From NCBI GenBank assembly GCA_946902875.1, contig OX336349.1, positions 20,607,891-20,671,890 on the forward strand: 64,000 nucleotides of DNA, read 5' to 3'. Positions 44,139 through 56,389 of the stretch are shown piece after piece. Source of the DNA: Nematopogon swammerdamellus (lineage: Eukaryota > Arthropoda > Insecta > Lepidoptera > Adelidae). Position numbers and translations under genes: made by a program. Position 1 is the stretch's first letter. Every line of letters starts with the position of its first letter. The notes under the pieces are model-generated. The model did no database searches and was not told the origin of the DNA. It was given only the letters and a program-made list of their open reading frames with translations.

Positions 44139-45150
44139 TACTGCCGCCGCGCCGGCGATACGTTACGGACGGATTATATATATTTTTTTGACACTGAAAA
44201 TGTCTTTTCGGTCGCTTCAGTATAGTCCCCGATTTCCAGCGAGAGTTCGTTCAGCGGAAATTCGTTTATTACTGCCAGTATCCAGTGACGGCGTTGCACG
44301 GTATAAATTTCGGATTACTTTTTATAATATAATAAAACAAAATAATTTTGAAAGGAACGAAGCATTTGAAGGTGATTTGAAGTTACTAGTTTGCATGCAC
44401 AAATTCTGGAAGACACATACTTAGTTGTAAATAAGAAGATGAAAATAAATAAATAAAACATTATACATATAACTAATTACAGTCTTACGTCATTACATTT
44501 TATAAATTTTAGTATATATTTTATAACATGGGAATTGTTAGTATATAGTAACGTTTGTATGTTAGTAGGGAGTGGGACTTTAAACAAATGTAAAGTGGCA
44601 TATAACGGAGGGGAATTAACCGCGAGGGTAATTGGACAACCGAAGAGGATATGGTCCAGGGTTCCTTCGTCCAGTCCGCACTCGCAGATTGATGAGTCAA
44701 GTATACGAAGTCGGGCTAGGTTTGCTAGGAAAAATTATAGATCTCGTCAAGATCTTCATTTCGGATGACAGCTGTCAAAATAAAATTGTGGACATCCGAA
44801 CCATGGAGTAGCTCGTGTTTCAATCATCGAAAAAAAAAGTAATGCGTTATGTATGTACCTAATAAAAAAAAATAGACAAACTAGGAAATTGCCATAGAGT
44901 ATAATGTGTGTCGATAGCAGCGGAGCAGTGTTCTGTTGGGATACTGCGGCACGTGGTTAATTGCCTTACAATCACTCCGTTTAGCTCTATGTACCTACCT
45001 ATGCCGCAATGGAAGGGGCACTCGATCTCTCAATGGTGTGCTTAATGCTTCACGATCGGACATGGATTCGTAGCACCACCGAGCTACCGTCGCAAATGAA
45101 AAGCAGCAGATAACACAAAGACTTGGTTTATTAGTACGGGTCCTTAGCTC
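44139..45150. other. Spacer with degraded LINE fragment
   Basis: 44600-44720 antisense resembles a jockey/R1-type Cys motif with GLDEGTLDHIL-like spacing, frame-broken. No gene seen elsewhere. Confidence 0.4.
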
Positions 45151-45281
45151 CAATACTTTGCGAAACGTGGTGGTCGGTGTTGTGCTGTAATTTACCAGAG
45201 TTCGTGCAGCACAACACCGATTACTCTGCTTACCCCGATTGTCGGGATTCAGGTGTGTGATATGTATGTATGTATGTATGT
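45151..45281 (+). mobile_element. Head-Y SINE 3' half with (ATGT)n tail
   Basis: CAATACTTTGCGAAACGTGG through GTCGGGATTCAGGTGTGTGA + (TATG)n. Confidence 0.8.
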
Positions 45282-45522
45282 CCTTAGCTCAAAAACATTA
45301 AGGAGACAGGAGCTCTTTCACGCTGATTTTGGCTAAAACCCCAGGCTGTCATGCGTTCCACATTTTCCCGGTTCTGTGAATGAAAAACCTAAAATCGGTT
45401 CAGTAGTTTTCAAGATATGGACTCAAAAATCAGATATGGAAGTGTGTCAAATGGGGGAATAATTTTTTTTTTTTTTTGAGTGATATACTAAAAAGAGTAA
45501 AATAAAAAACTGTTTTAAAAAA

Positions 45523-45703
45523 CATTGACCGACTTAAAAAAACAACTACTTAGAACTAAAAATTATTAAATAATTGATTTGAAGGCGGTACAAAAGCACA
45601 CCAGAATATTGATAGATGAAGCCCTTTTGTGCTTTTGTACCGCCTTCAACTCAATTATTTAATAATTTTAGTTTTAGTAGTTGTTTTTTGAAGTCGGTCA
45701 ATG
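45523..45703. mobile_element. Foldback element (third of this design)
   Basis: ATTGACCGACTT and AAGTCGGTCAAT at the ends; AAATTATTAAATAATTGA and GAAGGCGGTACAAAAGCAC arms are inverted at the right. Confidence 0.75.
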
Positions 45704-46315
45704 TTTTTTTTTTAACTCTTAAATTCTTGTAAAATATTTGTGGACCAATAAATAATTTTCTATTTATCTCAACCATGGCCTAAAAGAGAATTAATATTAC
45801 AAACTAACATAAAAGGGTGACCCAGGGGACAAAGTCCCCAGTTTTGTATGGAAAAATGGGGTTGTCTTCAGGGTAACATATATTTTAAAAAATTACTCAA
45901 AATTCTTTGTGCAGCTTCTCACTTATTAATCAATTACTTTATCTGAGAGTTGCTGTAACTATTAAAAGAAATATATTTATTGCACAATATGAAATTAACA
46001 AAAAAAATTATGACTAATAATAAACTAACCTAAACAAAAAACTATTAAAATAAGGTGAATTTATCAAGCTAACATTCTGTTTTCAGACAGATACCAAAAA
46101 CAAGAAAAAGTTTATCCACCCAAAAAAATATTATAATAAAATGAACTATAAAGTAAATGCAACCTATTGCAATCAAAGAAATGAAGAAAAAGAGGGTTGC
46201 ACCCACAGATCAGAGAAGTATTGTTGAGCGTCTGGGGTGCGGTGGGAGCGCTATGACAGAAGGTAAATCTCCTCCAGTTCTGCCAACTCCCCTGCGGTAC
46301 CCAGGAGACTTTTTT
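45704..46315. other. AT-rich spacer
   Basis: No gene or clear repeat. The frame from 46157 is chance read-through into LINE C. Confidence 0.35.
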
Positions 46316-46560
46316 TTATATAAACCAGCATGGGTGGCTGTACCGAGAGACCAAAGGTTCAGTCGACAGAGCCAAAATCACCTCTCCTCGCGAAACCACG
46401 CTCCGTTAGGTGCCATGCCAGCAGATTTGCGGACTGTTGCTGGGCTGTCTAGCCCGTTGATTCATTCCGTTGAAAGCATTCAGGAAATACACTCGTCGGA
46501 AGACAGTTCCACACTCTAGCGGTGCGACAAAGAAAAGATTTAGAGAATCGATTGGTTCTC
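46316..46560 (-). mobile_element. LINE C tail
   Basis: Starts with a T-run and TATAAACCAGCATGGGTGGC (reverse 3' motif); antisense codes for a TVFRRVYFL-like block. Confidence 0.75.
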
Positions 46561-46929
46561 AAAAGCCCAATGTCAACAACAAAAGGGTGCTGCTTGCACA
46601 ATTACCTCTCTGAATCTCCAGCGCTACACGTTGTGTGAAGAAAGCACCATCGGCCTTAGTTTACCGCTAATGAGACGACAGGGCCGTGGCGGATCTGGGC
46701 CGACTGCCTCCACCAGATGCTGGACCGGTCTCCTCCGGTGCCCCCGCCGCCGCCGCCGCCGGGCCAACGAACTCAACGTGGCCTACTGACGCTTTCCATA
46801 CAGCTCCTACCCGCCCCGCCCCCGCCGACGTGACAATGCAACACCATCGTATCGGTTACACAGTTTGAGTAATTGCGAGTAGCGACGTCCGAACTGTTGT
46901 CAAAGAGAGTACTAAAGTTTCCTTCAGTG
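46561..46929 (+). other. GC-rich non-repeat island with CCG triplets
   Basis: 46680-46850 begins after GAGACGACAG, an acceptor-like site, and is open in two registers (WADCLHQMLDRSPPVPPPPP; MADLGRLPPPDAGPVSSGAP). It may be an exon of an unidentified gene, or simple-sequence chance. No donor chosen. Confidence 0.25.
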
Positions 46930-47190
46930 TATTCATCATCATCATCAGCCTGTATCGGTCCACTGCTGGACATACGCCTCTCGCAAGGCACGCCACCACA
47001 CGCGGTCTTCCGCTCTTCTCATCCATCCACTCCCGGCTACCTTTTTTAGGTCATCTGTCCACCTAGCCGGGGGGCGTCCCACGCTACGTTTGCTTGTACG
47101 TGTCCTCAGTGTATTACTTAGGTTCTTTCAAGAGAAGCATAAAAAGGCATCTGTCACGCCGGCACGGCATTCGCAGCCCCCGTTCGAAAC
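46930..47190. mobile_element. RTE tail with (ATC)n and LINE D crumb
   Basis: 46930-47095 minus: (ATC)n, CAGCCTGTATCGGTCCACTG, CGCACCACCACACGCGG-like region. 47110-47185 plus: a LINE D C-terminal crumb. Confidence 0.65.
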
Positions 47191-48100
47191 CGATTGTGAT
47201 AATTTTTTACAAATAGTCATGACTCGTACTATGTCGGCGGTGCCAAAAATTTTTGGTAAATGTAGACTAAGTGGACGTTAAAAAAAGTATCCAGCGAAGT
47301 TTCTTGACAGTTCTTCTTCGCTGTGATAATCGTACTGGCAAAATCCTAAATGTTAAATGTTATAAAATATGACGAATCCGAGTGCAGTGTACTGTCTATG
47401 GATGATGAATAGAGAATAAAAAATAAAGAATGATTTTGGGCGTCGTCGGCTCAATAATCCACGTGGACGGTGCCAAGTGTCTGGCGTATCCATAAAAAAA
47501 AACCCACCACATTCCACCTACGCACTACGCGTACTGGGCAGGGGATGATGCACCCCTATTCAATCGATCTACCACGGATGCGCGATTTTAGAAAATATTT
47601 CTAAAAATCGTCAATTTAGTTTTAGTATCATACATCTCTTGTAGACTCTTCTACAAACGCAATTTCTCATAAAACAAAGTAACCATGCTTTACAGATTTA
47701 TTATTAGTGTTGAATAGCCCGCTTACGCGGTGGTACGGAACCCTTGGTGCGCGAGTCCGACTTGCAATGGGCCGGGGGTTTATTTTTTCCAGAGCAAGCA
47801 TTGAGCACTGACCGCGCTGACGCGCGTGCGTGCATATGCAAATGCAGAAGTGACAACGAGTGCATCGTTGCATTATAAAAAAAAGAACAAGTGTTTCTGC
47901 GGCGGCCGCACAATAGTGTCATTAATTCTATATGGGGACTTTGAACCTGCGGGGCTGGAGGCCGCGTCCACACGTGATCTCAAATGTTGAAATGTGTGTT
48001 GAACTTTGTAAGGTCGTCTTGAAATGGAAGTTTATGTAGCTATGGTCGGTTTTTTTTTTTGGAAGACGGAGGGCGCCTCACTGGCGTGGCGGACATATGA
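47191..48100. other. Spacer with H1 and element T fragments
   Basis: 47588-47705 H1 piece (TCTAAAAATCGTCAATTTAG), 47725-47780 element T end. No gene seen. Confidence 0.45.
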
Positions 48101-48149
48101 CTGAAGTCCATAAAAATATTAACGACTGTTAGTGCGAATTTTGTTTACT

Positions 48150-48725
48150 ACAGAAAACCTACAGAACCGGTAAACTCTGGAACGCTCTCTCTGCTCATAT
48201 ACGTGTCCCAAAACTCAACGTCAAGCGGGAACCAGGGAGTAGGCCAGTTTATTATTACCCAGGGAAAAATAAGAAAACAAATCGGAGTCGTTTATTTTTT
48301 TAGAAAAAAATTTAACTGAATTTTTTTTTTTGGTAAAAGTACAGGCATTCTGGTTTTATTTGGGATACTGATCAATAGCAGAGTTATTTAGGCTACCATG
48401 AAATTTTTTCTGACTTATATTTGCAAATTTGTAGTCGTAGTACCTACAAATGTCAATTTTCAACGTTTCTCAAAAAATGCTCATATCATAAAAAAAATTA
48501 CTCCGATTTGTTTTCTTATTTTTCCCTGGTACTCATAAACTGGCCTACTCCCTGGTTTCCGCTTGACGTTGAGTTTTGGGATATATGCTGCCCCCCAAGC
48601 ACAGTCTCGCTCGGGTCCTTCAAGTGGGGCGTGAATGGGCACCTGCCAGGCCGTATTCGCAACCAACGCATACGACCGAATGTCCATGGGCGTCGTTAGA
48701 CTCCTTATGGGTGGCCCGGCGCCGC
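48150..48725 (+). mobile_element. LINE D tail split by a MITE
   Basis: Plus frame KTYRTGKLWNALSAHI up to about 48202 resumes after 48581 as CPPSTVSLGSFKWGVNGHLP. The two halves join at the FPPKYSLG position of the family. Confidence 0.8.
48206..48581. mobile_element. MITE, 376 bp, about 83-bp TIRs, inside LINE D
   Basis: Ends TCCCAAAACTCAACGTCAAG and its inverse; arms run through AACCAGGGAGTAGGCCAGTT and GGGAAAAATAAGAAAACAAA. ATATA flanks both ends. Confidence 0.88.
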
Positions 48726-48853
48726 TGTCAATAAACAAAAAACTCGAGTTTCGTGATACAGCCATTTTGAAACGAGTCACCAAGGCGATCCTTGCGGACA
48801 TCTTGAAACGACGTGTTGTGCTCTGCTGCAGAGCACCACGGCCCAACCAAGGC

Positions 48854-49228
48854 GCTTTTTTTTTTATGGAGACTGACACGGTTGGCTACATCACCTACAA
48901 CATCCGTGATGTCAGCCCATAACACCGGGTGAACTTGGTGCCACGTCAGTGCTTCCCTTCGGTCGTGCCGGCTACACTGAACTGGACGGAAAACACAAAC
49001 TATTGACATAGCCGTTTCGACCGACCTTTCATTCAGTGCGGTGTTACCAACCCGCGCGGGATAAACCCTACCACCGAGTAATATAAGAAGGGAGTCATAT
49101 CCCTTAGTCGCCTTTTACGACATACACGGGGAGAGATGAATGAAAAAAAAAAAAGGATGGTCATGGAGTAAGTTACTTTGTTTTATGAGATGCAGTGGGG
49201 CTATTCTTTTAAAGTACCGGCCCCACAC
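48854..49228 (-). mobile_element. Head-Y SINE on 5S body with a small insert
   Basis: Standard layout; 49139-49188 holds an A-rich insert between two GAGATG copies. Confidence 0.8.
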
Positions 49229-50714
49229 GGTTGAACCAGACCAGTCTTGGCCGGTTCTGTGCGGCCGAACCGCGCTGGTGTGGACGCGACAGAGGCGGGG
49301 CGGCAGCTGGCGAGTGACTAGACAATGGGGGTGGTTACTCCTCGCCGAGAGGCCGATAGTCTTCGGCGGATGTGCTTCGCATGCGAATACGACGGGGCGG
49401 GCGCGACCGATGCGTCGCCGGATAGTGCAACACTTGACGCTTGAATGGGAGCTGAACGGAATGAGCAAATAAATTATGAGCTGACTCCAGCTGCAAGCTA
49501 ACAAGTAGAAAAAAAAAATAATAAAAAATTTAAATCCCGACTGCGAATAAAAACGAAGGGAATAGGAGTATATGTATGTATAGTATATTCTTTATTGAAC
49601 ACCAATTTACACAAATTAGGCACAATAGGCGAGCTTAATGCCGTGAGGCATTCTATTCTAACTAACCTTTGGGATGTGGTAGAAGTATATGCAGGCAAAC
49701 AAGAATAGTTTGTGGCAATGTATTAAACTGTAAAGCAATATAATACACTATAGTGTATACAGTATAAACAAACAAATCCTACATAAATACTTTAATACAA
49801 TAGAGAAATAATATGTTTAATACGCATAATATGCGTATAGGAGGGTATTTCAGGATAGGCTTGAGAAACTTCAGGAATAGAAAGTACTCATTATTAGAAA
49901 GAAAAAAAAAATTGGTTGTCTGTAAAGGCGGTTTACGGACGATAGTTTTACGTGATGACGTGGAATAATCGTAGTACATAGATCAAAGATCAGTAATTCT
50001 ATTTCCAGTAGAAAGATTAATCATCTTGTGACTGGCCATCAATAAACTTCTGTTGTCTGATCTTGACAGTTTTACTTCTTCAGACGTTTCAATGGTAACT
50101 TTGACTATACCGATTGTGCCTCTCTATCGCTTGCTACGCGCTCTCGCTTGCACACACAGGTTCAGATGGAACGTGACACTTTTTCGTGTGTGCAGCCGGT
50201 GTTCATCAATTTATAAGACGTGACGTCATCACGTTAAAAATACTTTTCACTCAAATCGAAATTCCGTATTTTTTATTCCATACAAAAATTGAAAATTGAA
50301 TTAAAAACTCGATGGACAGTGAGTAAAGGTAGATTTGGCAACAGTGCTGTCTAGGTCTAGGGAGTGCACTATGAATGACCTAGTCCAGTCCTCTTTTTCT
50401 TTTGATGTCATTCAAATTTAAGTTTTTGGAATTTACCTATGCACATGCAATTTTATTCTACTAGCAAGCATGCTAGTTAGTCATTTTATTTTTATTTAAT
50501 AAAGGCGGACGTTAACCGTCCACCAAATCTCGATGAAACTATCTTCACTAAATAGTACTATAAAATGACCGAACCTGGGAAAAAGTTTCACAACTTTTCG
50601 TCTTCAAATATGAACCCCTTTCGAACCCTGAAGTTACGAAACCCTATCCTGAAACACGCTGTATGTATATAATAGACTTAACTATTATGTACATTAATCA
50701 GTGGTACTGATGTT
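49229..50714. other. Spacer; GC-rich block then AT-rich
   Basis: 49229-49460 is GC-rich and not repeated in this window. 49575-49690 is LINE-tail-like (TATTCTTTATTGAACACCAA). The rest is unassigned. Confidence 0.4.
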
Positions 50715-51030
50715 CAACACCATCAACTAAATGACAAAGAGCTCCTCCTGTTCGCCTTCGCCAAACCCGCCATACTCTCGCGGAACACCCCTTTGTAGTC
50801 GACAGAAGAGTTCTTCGAACTGCACGATTCTCTAAATCGTTCTTGTGCTGCACTGCAAAGGTGTGGGACGGGCTCCCAGGGAATAACTTTCCCCACTCCT
50901 ACAATCCACGGATCTTCAAATCGCCTTTCCATTAGTCCACCTCCAAGCCGGACTGGCACCTCCTCGGCGGAGAAATTGGCTGCGCCTGAGGCTTCGACCT
51001 CGGGCAGAGCCACCCAGTTCGGAAGCAATA
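50715..51030 (+). mobile_element. LINE E tail, plus orientation
   Basis: CGGAACACCCCTTTGTAGTC, GTTCTTCGAACTGCACGATT and GATTCTTCAAATCGC-like order; inverse of 20610-20985 with a stop and frameshift. Confidence 0.75.
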
Positions 51031-51659
51031 AAAAAAGTAGTATGCTGTAGTCGGGCGCCGCCGCCGTGTCTATCCGTCTGTCTACATATTCAAATCCTTC
51101 TACACGCCCGACTGCAGCATTTTGTCCTGCTGTTTCCTTGTACCTTCGTTTTTATTCGCAGTGAGGTTTTGAAAATGTTTATTTTTATTTCGTACTATTT
51201 TAGTTCTAAACCATCATGTGTAGTTTATTTCTTGTCGTCTTTTCAAGCTCTCAACAATGACATCTACCTCTTCTCGATGGGTTTGAAGAGATACCATTTT
51301 TTAAAGTTTGACTAATTGCCTAGCGTCCTCCGTTTTTTTTTCTATTCGGTCAGAAAAACTGACGGCATCCGAGCGAACAAACAAAAAATTCTGTTTTATA
51401 ATTTAAAATGTAGTTTGCCGTGCGTGAACTCACGTTGTTTTTGGTACAAAACTTTAAAGATCACTAGAATCCAAATTTTGATATGATTAGATAGGATGCG
51501 TCTATCGGTTGACCGACACCGAAGATACGAGCCACGAGGGCAATGGACTCCCGCGCACTGCAGATAATATAACATTGGCAACACAGCGAAATAAATAAAA
51601 ATCTACAGATGTGACATTCAGTTGTCGACGAGGTGAAAGAGAGTGTTTTCATTTCAGTT
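51031..51659. other. Spacer
   Basis: No gene or family recognised. Confidence 0.35.
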
Positions 51660-52138
51660 TATAGATTTCTTTATTAATAATATATCAAAGAACATTACAT
51701 TCACTTATAGATATAATTATACATAGATATTTGCGGTTACATTATTCTAATATTATTTATTACTTCTATTATACTTACTTATAGTTATATATAGTACGTA
51801 CTTATTACTATTATATTTATAGACAGACGACGGACGGACATAAACTTGTATTTACCTAATTTTGGGAATTTAGAAAATATAATTTGGCAGTCCTTTTAAA
51901 CATTTTATTGGATGTTATATTTTTAATTTCATTCGGAAGAGCGTTATAGATTTGTAATGCTTCAAATGTAATATTTTTCTTTCTATGATTAGTTCGGGCT
52001 GTAGGTATCCGTATATTACGCGCGCTTCTTGTTAAATAGGTGTGTATCTCATCATTTGCATTTAGCGTGAGTTCAGTGTGAATTTCCTTGTTCAAGATTT
52101 TTCTAATATGCAAGCACGTGTGAAAGTAGATCAAGAAA
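51660..52138 (-). mobile_element. LINE C-terminal fragment of another family
   Basis: Minus frame NDEIHTYLTRSARNIRIPTA, RTNHRKKNITFEALQIYNAL, PNEIKNITSNKMFKRTAKLY, typical of non-LTR polyprotein C-termini (HTYxTR...LxNxLPxxIK...FK). 3' UTR at 51660-51850 lies antisense. Confidence 0.7.
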
Positions 52139-52358
52139 ATTTTACGAAGGCACGAGGGGGGTATGAGGTAAGAAGTGGTGTGAGACCGCGCGGAGCTCAG
52201 TAGGGAGGGAACGACGCGGTTCGACGGAGCGACGCGGAGACGTGTAGAACGTGTGTGGGCACCGAGTTCGTTCTCTACTGAGCTCCGCGCGGTCCGAGGC
52301 GCGGTCGCCTCTCGCACCACTTCCTACCTACCTCGTGCCCCGCGTGCCTTCGTAAAAT
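52139..52358. mobile_element. MITE, 220 bp, GC-rich TIRs
   Basis: Arms ATTTTACGAAGGCACG, GAAGTGGTG and ACCGCGCGGAGCTCAGTAG are inverted at the right. GAAA flanks both sides. Confidence 0.8.
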
Positions 52359-52874
52359 GAAAACACTACCTATTGCCCTGATTGCCCACGGCTTCGCTTC
52401 GCCTGACTTTTTGACGTGAATTTGATGAAACGTCATCCTGCTGCCGGAGGTTTTTTACAAAAAGTTGCGTTACGAAAATCATGTACTTTTGGCGACTTAG
52501 ATCTCGAAAACTATAAGAGTTAAAGGAAGGTGAGGCATATCGTCCTATGGGTGGTTCTGCCGACTTGCTAAGACGACATATCCGAGAGTCATTAGAAAAA
52601 GGGCTTCGAAAATCAATAAATGCTTCTAACTCCTGAATTACTGGTCAGATCGACTTGCAATTTGTTTTTTTTTGTCGTATAAAAATTGCACTGTTTTAAA
52701 TAGTTGTTTTTTTCCAAATCGGTTCAGCCGTTTCGGAAAAAAAAGGAAAAAGAAAGATTCTTGAGAGGGCATATCTCGGAAATTACTGATCCACGACTTA
52801 ATTCAGGGTTAATTTTACAAATACAACGTATAAAAATACAAATATATACTTAAAATTAATATAAAAAAATATAA

Positions 52875-53323
52875 ACGGAGCTTCCACCACCGGCGCGGCG
52901 GCGCGCGGCGGCGGCGGCGGGGCGAACCCAGCCTACCGATGGTCGGGTCCCAAAGAGAGAAACCTCCGGACGATGCGTGCAGTGTCCACCAGGGCTGCCT
53001 TCTGGATCTGGCCCTTGACCCAACCACTCAGCGAGAGCCTCTCAAGGTGATCGTCTAGGCTCTTCGCTATCAGCCCATGCGCTGATACGACTATGGGCAC
53101 AACGGTCGTCGAGTCACATTTTGGTAACCTCGTGCTGCAGATCCAGATACTTTAACATCTTCTCTGCTTCCTTACTGACGAGGTTACCATCGTGCGGCAC
53201 GGCGATATCGACGAGCGTTGCGCGTCTCGCCTCCCGGTCCACTATCACAATATCAGGTCTGTTCGCGAGAATAGTCCTGTCAGTCTTATTCTTAGTCTTA
53301 TTCTTATTCTGATTCTTAGACAA
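52875..53323 (-). mobile_element. LINE C-terminal domain with one frameshift
   Basis: Minus reads TILANRPDIVIVDREARRAT, LVDIAVPHDGNLVSKEAEKM and LKYLDLQHEVTKM, then a stop caused by a short deletion. The other frame continues with VVPIVVSAHGLIAKSLDDHL, ERLSLSGWVKGQIQKAALVD and TARIVRRFLSLGPDHR. Recognisable as the conserved C-terminus of a lepidopteran LINE polyprotein; a pseudogene. Confidence 0.75.
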
Positions 53324-53622
53324 TAAAATGCCTTTTCTGACTTATATTTCTTTGCAAATACAATCATAAGATGTGTGACAACATATTTTACACGTCTACG
53401 TCACGTGGGACCCGGTTTAATATACTCCGTATCGGGTTCAATGGCCTTCTTATATAGTATCAAATACAATCGATTTGTTACGATTGGAGATTTTGCGTCT
53501 TAATTTTTTGTTGTGAAAATATAAATAAGAAGATAACATTTAATTCATCCGGAGATTTGGCAGTAATGTTCACGACGTTCAAAATTAGGTTTATAAGGCA
53601 ATTCTGGGCGAGAATTGTTTTT

Positions 53623-54215
53623 TTTTTTATGGAAACTGACACGGTTGGCTACATCATCTAAACCCTATCACCTAGTAAGGTAAGAAGGGAAGGGACATAC
53701 AGTTTTACGTGCGAAGGTTCGTCTCGTTCTGCGAATTATCCTCGAGATTCGACAAGTGTAATGCAGCCAGCGTTCTGCATACCGCTGTTGGATCGACTGT
53801 CGAACTGGATATCTTCTTTCTTTATTTATTCCTTCCAAACTGGGTGGCCGTACTCGAAGTCAGAGACTCAGGAGCAGCAAATTTCACCCCCGCCCGAGGA
53901 GGTGCAAGTCCGGCTTGAAGGCAGACTAATGGCGCTTGAGAAATGATATTAACCAGCGATTTGATGATCCGTGGAGTGTAGGAATAGGTAAGATATTCCC
54001 CGGAAGCCCGTTCCTAAATCTTTGCAGTGCGACACAAGAACGATTTACAGAATCGTGCAGTTCGAGAAGAACTCTTCTGTCCACTACGAAGGGGTGTTCC
54101 GCGAGAGTATGGCGGTGTTGGCGAAGGCGAAAAGGGAAGGAGGTATGAGTGAAGCGAGTTCGCAAGGGGAGCGACCATAGTAGTACCGATAAAACAGGTT
54201 CAATGATCCAATGTT
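53623..54215 (-). mobile_element. SINE fragment and LINE E tail
   Basis: 53623-53710 deleted minus 5S SINE. 53860-54215 minus LINE E (HRHTLAEHPFVVDRRVLLEL). Confidence 0.7.
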
Positions 54216-55420
54216 CTAATCTGTATACGATATTTTTAATAAATTTTATTTTGGTTCTAGTTTTTATTAGGCCTCATTCAGTGCGGTTCTAGGTCTCAAT
54301 ATTTATTTTTTATTTTTTTGGCTACATCACCTACAACATCCGTGTTATCAGCCCATAGCACCGGGTGAACTAGGTGCCATGTCAGTGCTTCAGTACACAG
54401 TCAAAGGCTTTGGACAGGTGACAAAAAATGCCATAAGAATGCTGAATGAGTCGTCTAGAGAAGTTAATATTGATTTTACCATAGAAGCTATATAGCATCA
54501 CCCGTTGACAGTCCTTTCCGAAATGCAAATAGTTTACAATTTAAAAGTTCATTATCTGTAAGGAATTTAATTAACCGTTTTTCCAATTTTTTTTTTCAAA
54601 TAGGTACCTTACTAAAAACTGGCAATATACATAGAGACAGGACGACAGTTCTCAACATTGTTATCTATCCTAGCAAGGTAAGGTAATAATCAAACGGCCT
54701 ATATAATTTGCAGTTTATAATTTTTGTCCTACGAGTACAGTCAACATTTGACCTTTTCTACTAGAAATGCAAACATCGCACCAGTAAAGTGCACCCGCAC
54801 ACAATGTTTATCTGTGTGTATACTGTGTGTGTGCGTGCACCAACTCTGTTGCGCCAAACTTGTGCCTAATTACAATTGCATATAAACACCGACACACATT
54901 CCTTGTCACTGAGAAAATATCAACTTTATTTCCAGTGGACCAGGCGATTTTTTTTTTCAATTTCGCCTCCGTTTTCCGCAAGAGTTGTCAGTTTGAGGTA
55001 GATAATTACTTCCTGAAGCACGATCGTACAATCTCCCGGTCTGTATTATCACGCTCCTTGAAAATATAATAAAACGGATTCCAGCTAGTCACTTAGTTCA
55101 TACATAACTGTATTAATATAAAATTAAACTAGATATACCGATAACGGCGCACATAAATCTAAAAACATGTAGACTAATGCTCCTGCGGTGCTGATAAAAT
55201 TTTAATTAACTTCTGAATAATTAAAATTTGATAGATTTTGCTGCTACGCTCGGCCCAATTAAAAGCATTTTATCGCACCCATATTATTATTGATCTATAA
55301 CTAACATTGTGGATAATTATATTATTACAAATACAATACCTCCGACACACAACCTAAGCAATACAACCTCATAAACAGAAAGGCACAAAAGTTTTGCAAC
55401 GCAAACTAATATCTCAATTT
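54216..55420. other. Spacer
   Basis: 54325-54395 is a SINE fragment. No gene seen in the rest; the 80-aa frame at 54827-55069 has no domain. Confidence 0.4.
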
Positions 55421-55535
55421 TTGAGCGGCGGGTGACCGAGTGGTTTGGGTATCGGCTTCTCATTCGTGAGGTCTGCAGGATTCGGGAAACCCACTCGTCG
55501 GAAGACGGTTCCACACGCTAGCGGTGCGATATAAT
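55421..55535 (+). mobile_element. tRNA-SINE head joined to a LINE C fragment
   Basis: GCGGCGGGTGACCGAGTGGT, CGGCTTCTCATTCGTGAGGT, then GGGAAACCCACTCGTCGGAA and CACACGCTAGCGGTGCG from LINE C, a chimeric junction near 55475. Confidence 0.6.
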
Positions 55536-55702
55536 TTGCCTTAGGGCGTGAGCCTATCAGTTGTGGGGCTCGACCTGGTCGGGCCCGTAATATATAATAA
55601 ATAAGACTAAAAGGAAAAATGGAACAGGTATATTTTCTCACCAAATGCACATAATTCTATGCATACCAAATAAAAGCTGTGTGTATGTAGCATTGTGAAC
55701 TT

Positions 55703-56001
55703 AATACATACATACATAGATGCATATCACACACGCTGAATCGGGGTAAGCAGAGTAATCGATGTTGTGCTGCAAGAACTCTGGTAAACTACCGCACAAC
55801 ACCGACCACCACGTTTTGCAAAGTATTCGAACAAGATTCAATCGAACAAGCAGCAAGTAAGGTACGAAGACCCACCTGCTGCATGACTCGGTGGAAGTAC
55901 AGTGCCAAGGTGAGAGGTGGCGAGCCTGTCGCCCTTTAGCACGGCATCTTGTCCTTATCCCTTAGTCGCCTTTTACGACATGCATGGGGAGAGATGCAAT
56001 G
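55703..56001 (-). mobile_element. Head-Y SINE, ATGT type
   Basis: (ACAT)n, ACACACGCTGAATCGGGGTA, GGTACGAAGACCCACCTGCT, TTAGTCGCCTTTTACGACAT; near full length. Confidence 0.85.
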
Positions 56002-56099
56002 GGTATATTACATTTAGATAAACTTGAAAACTGTTTTTTGTGTCTCCTGAAAATTTGCATTTTTTGACATGTGTTCTTTAGTAAATAAGCGATTCTGAA

Positions 56100-56323
56100 T
56101 TAATTGCCTTGCCAAGAAGGTATATTCCGATGTATGCGCACGAGTTTGGGTCACGGCACGGTGCAGCGGTGCGCGTGCGTGGTCACTGGTCACCGGGAGC
56201 GGGAGCGTCGGGCGGCGCGTCTTGTGACGCGCTCGTTATTTCTGTCTGTCCTGTCTGTCACGTTGGCGCGATGTCAGATTTGTTTCCCATTTATATTACG
56301 TACAGTTTTGACATAATGAAGAT
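56100..56323 (+). promoter_or_regulatory. Candidate promoter / first exon with donor at 56324
   Basis: Non-repeat GC-rich block (GGTGCAGCGGTGCGCGTGCG, GGAGCGTCGGGCGGCGCGTC), then CATAATGAAGAT before a consensus GTAAGT. An ATG at 56316 leaves the reading frame open into the donor. Confidence 0.35.
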
Positions 56324-56389
56324 GTAAGTGCATAGTGCAGATCACTATTGTTGTTGCTTCTCCATGCGGCTCAGCCCGCGACATTGTTG

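Noticed and set aside
48481..48879. 132-aa minus-strand protein
   Set aside because: Runs antisense across a LINE D fragment and one arm of the nested MITE.
51856..52320. 154-aa minus-strand protein
   Set aside because: Fusion of a LINE C-terminal fragment with read-through of a GC-rich MITE.
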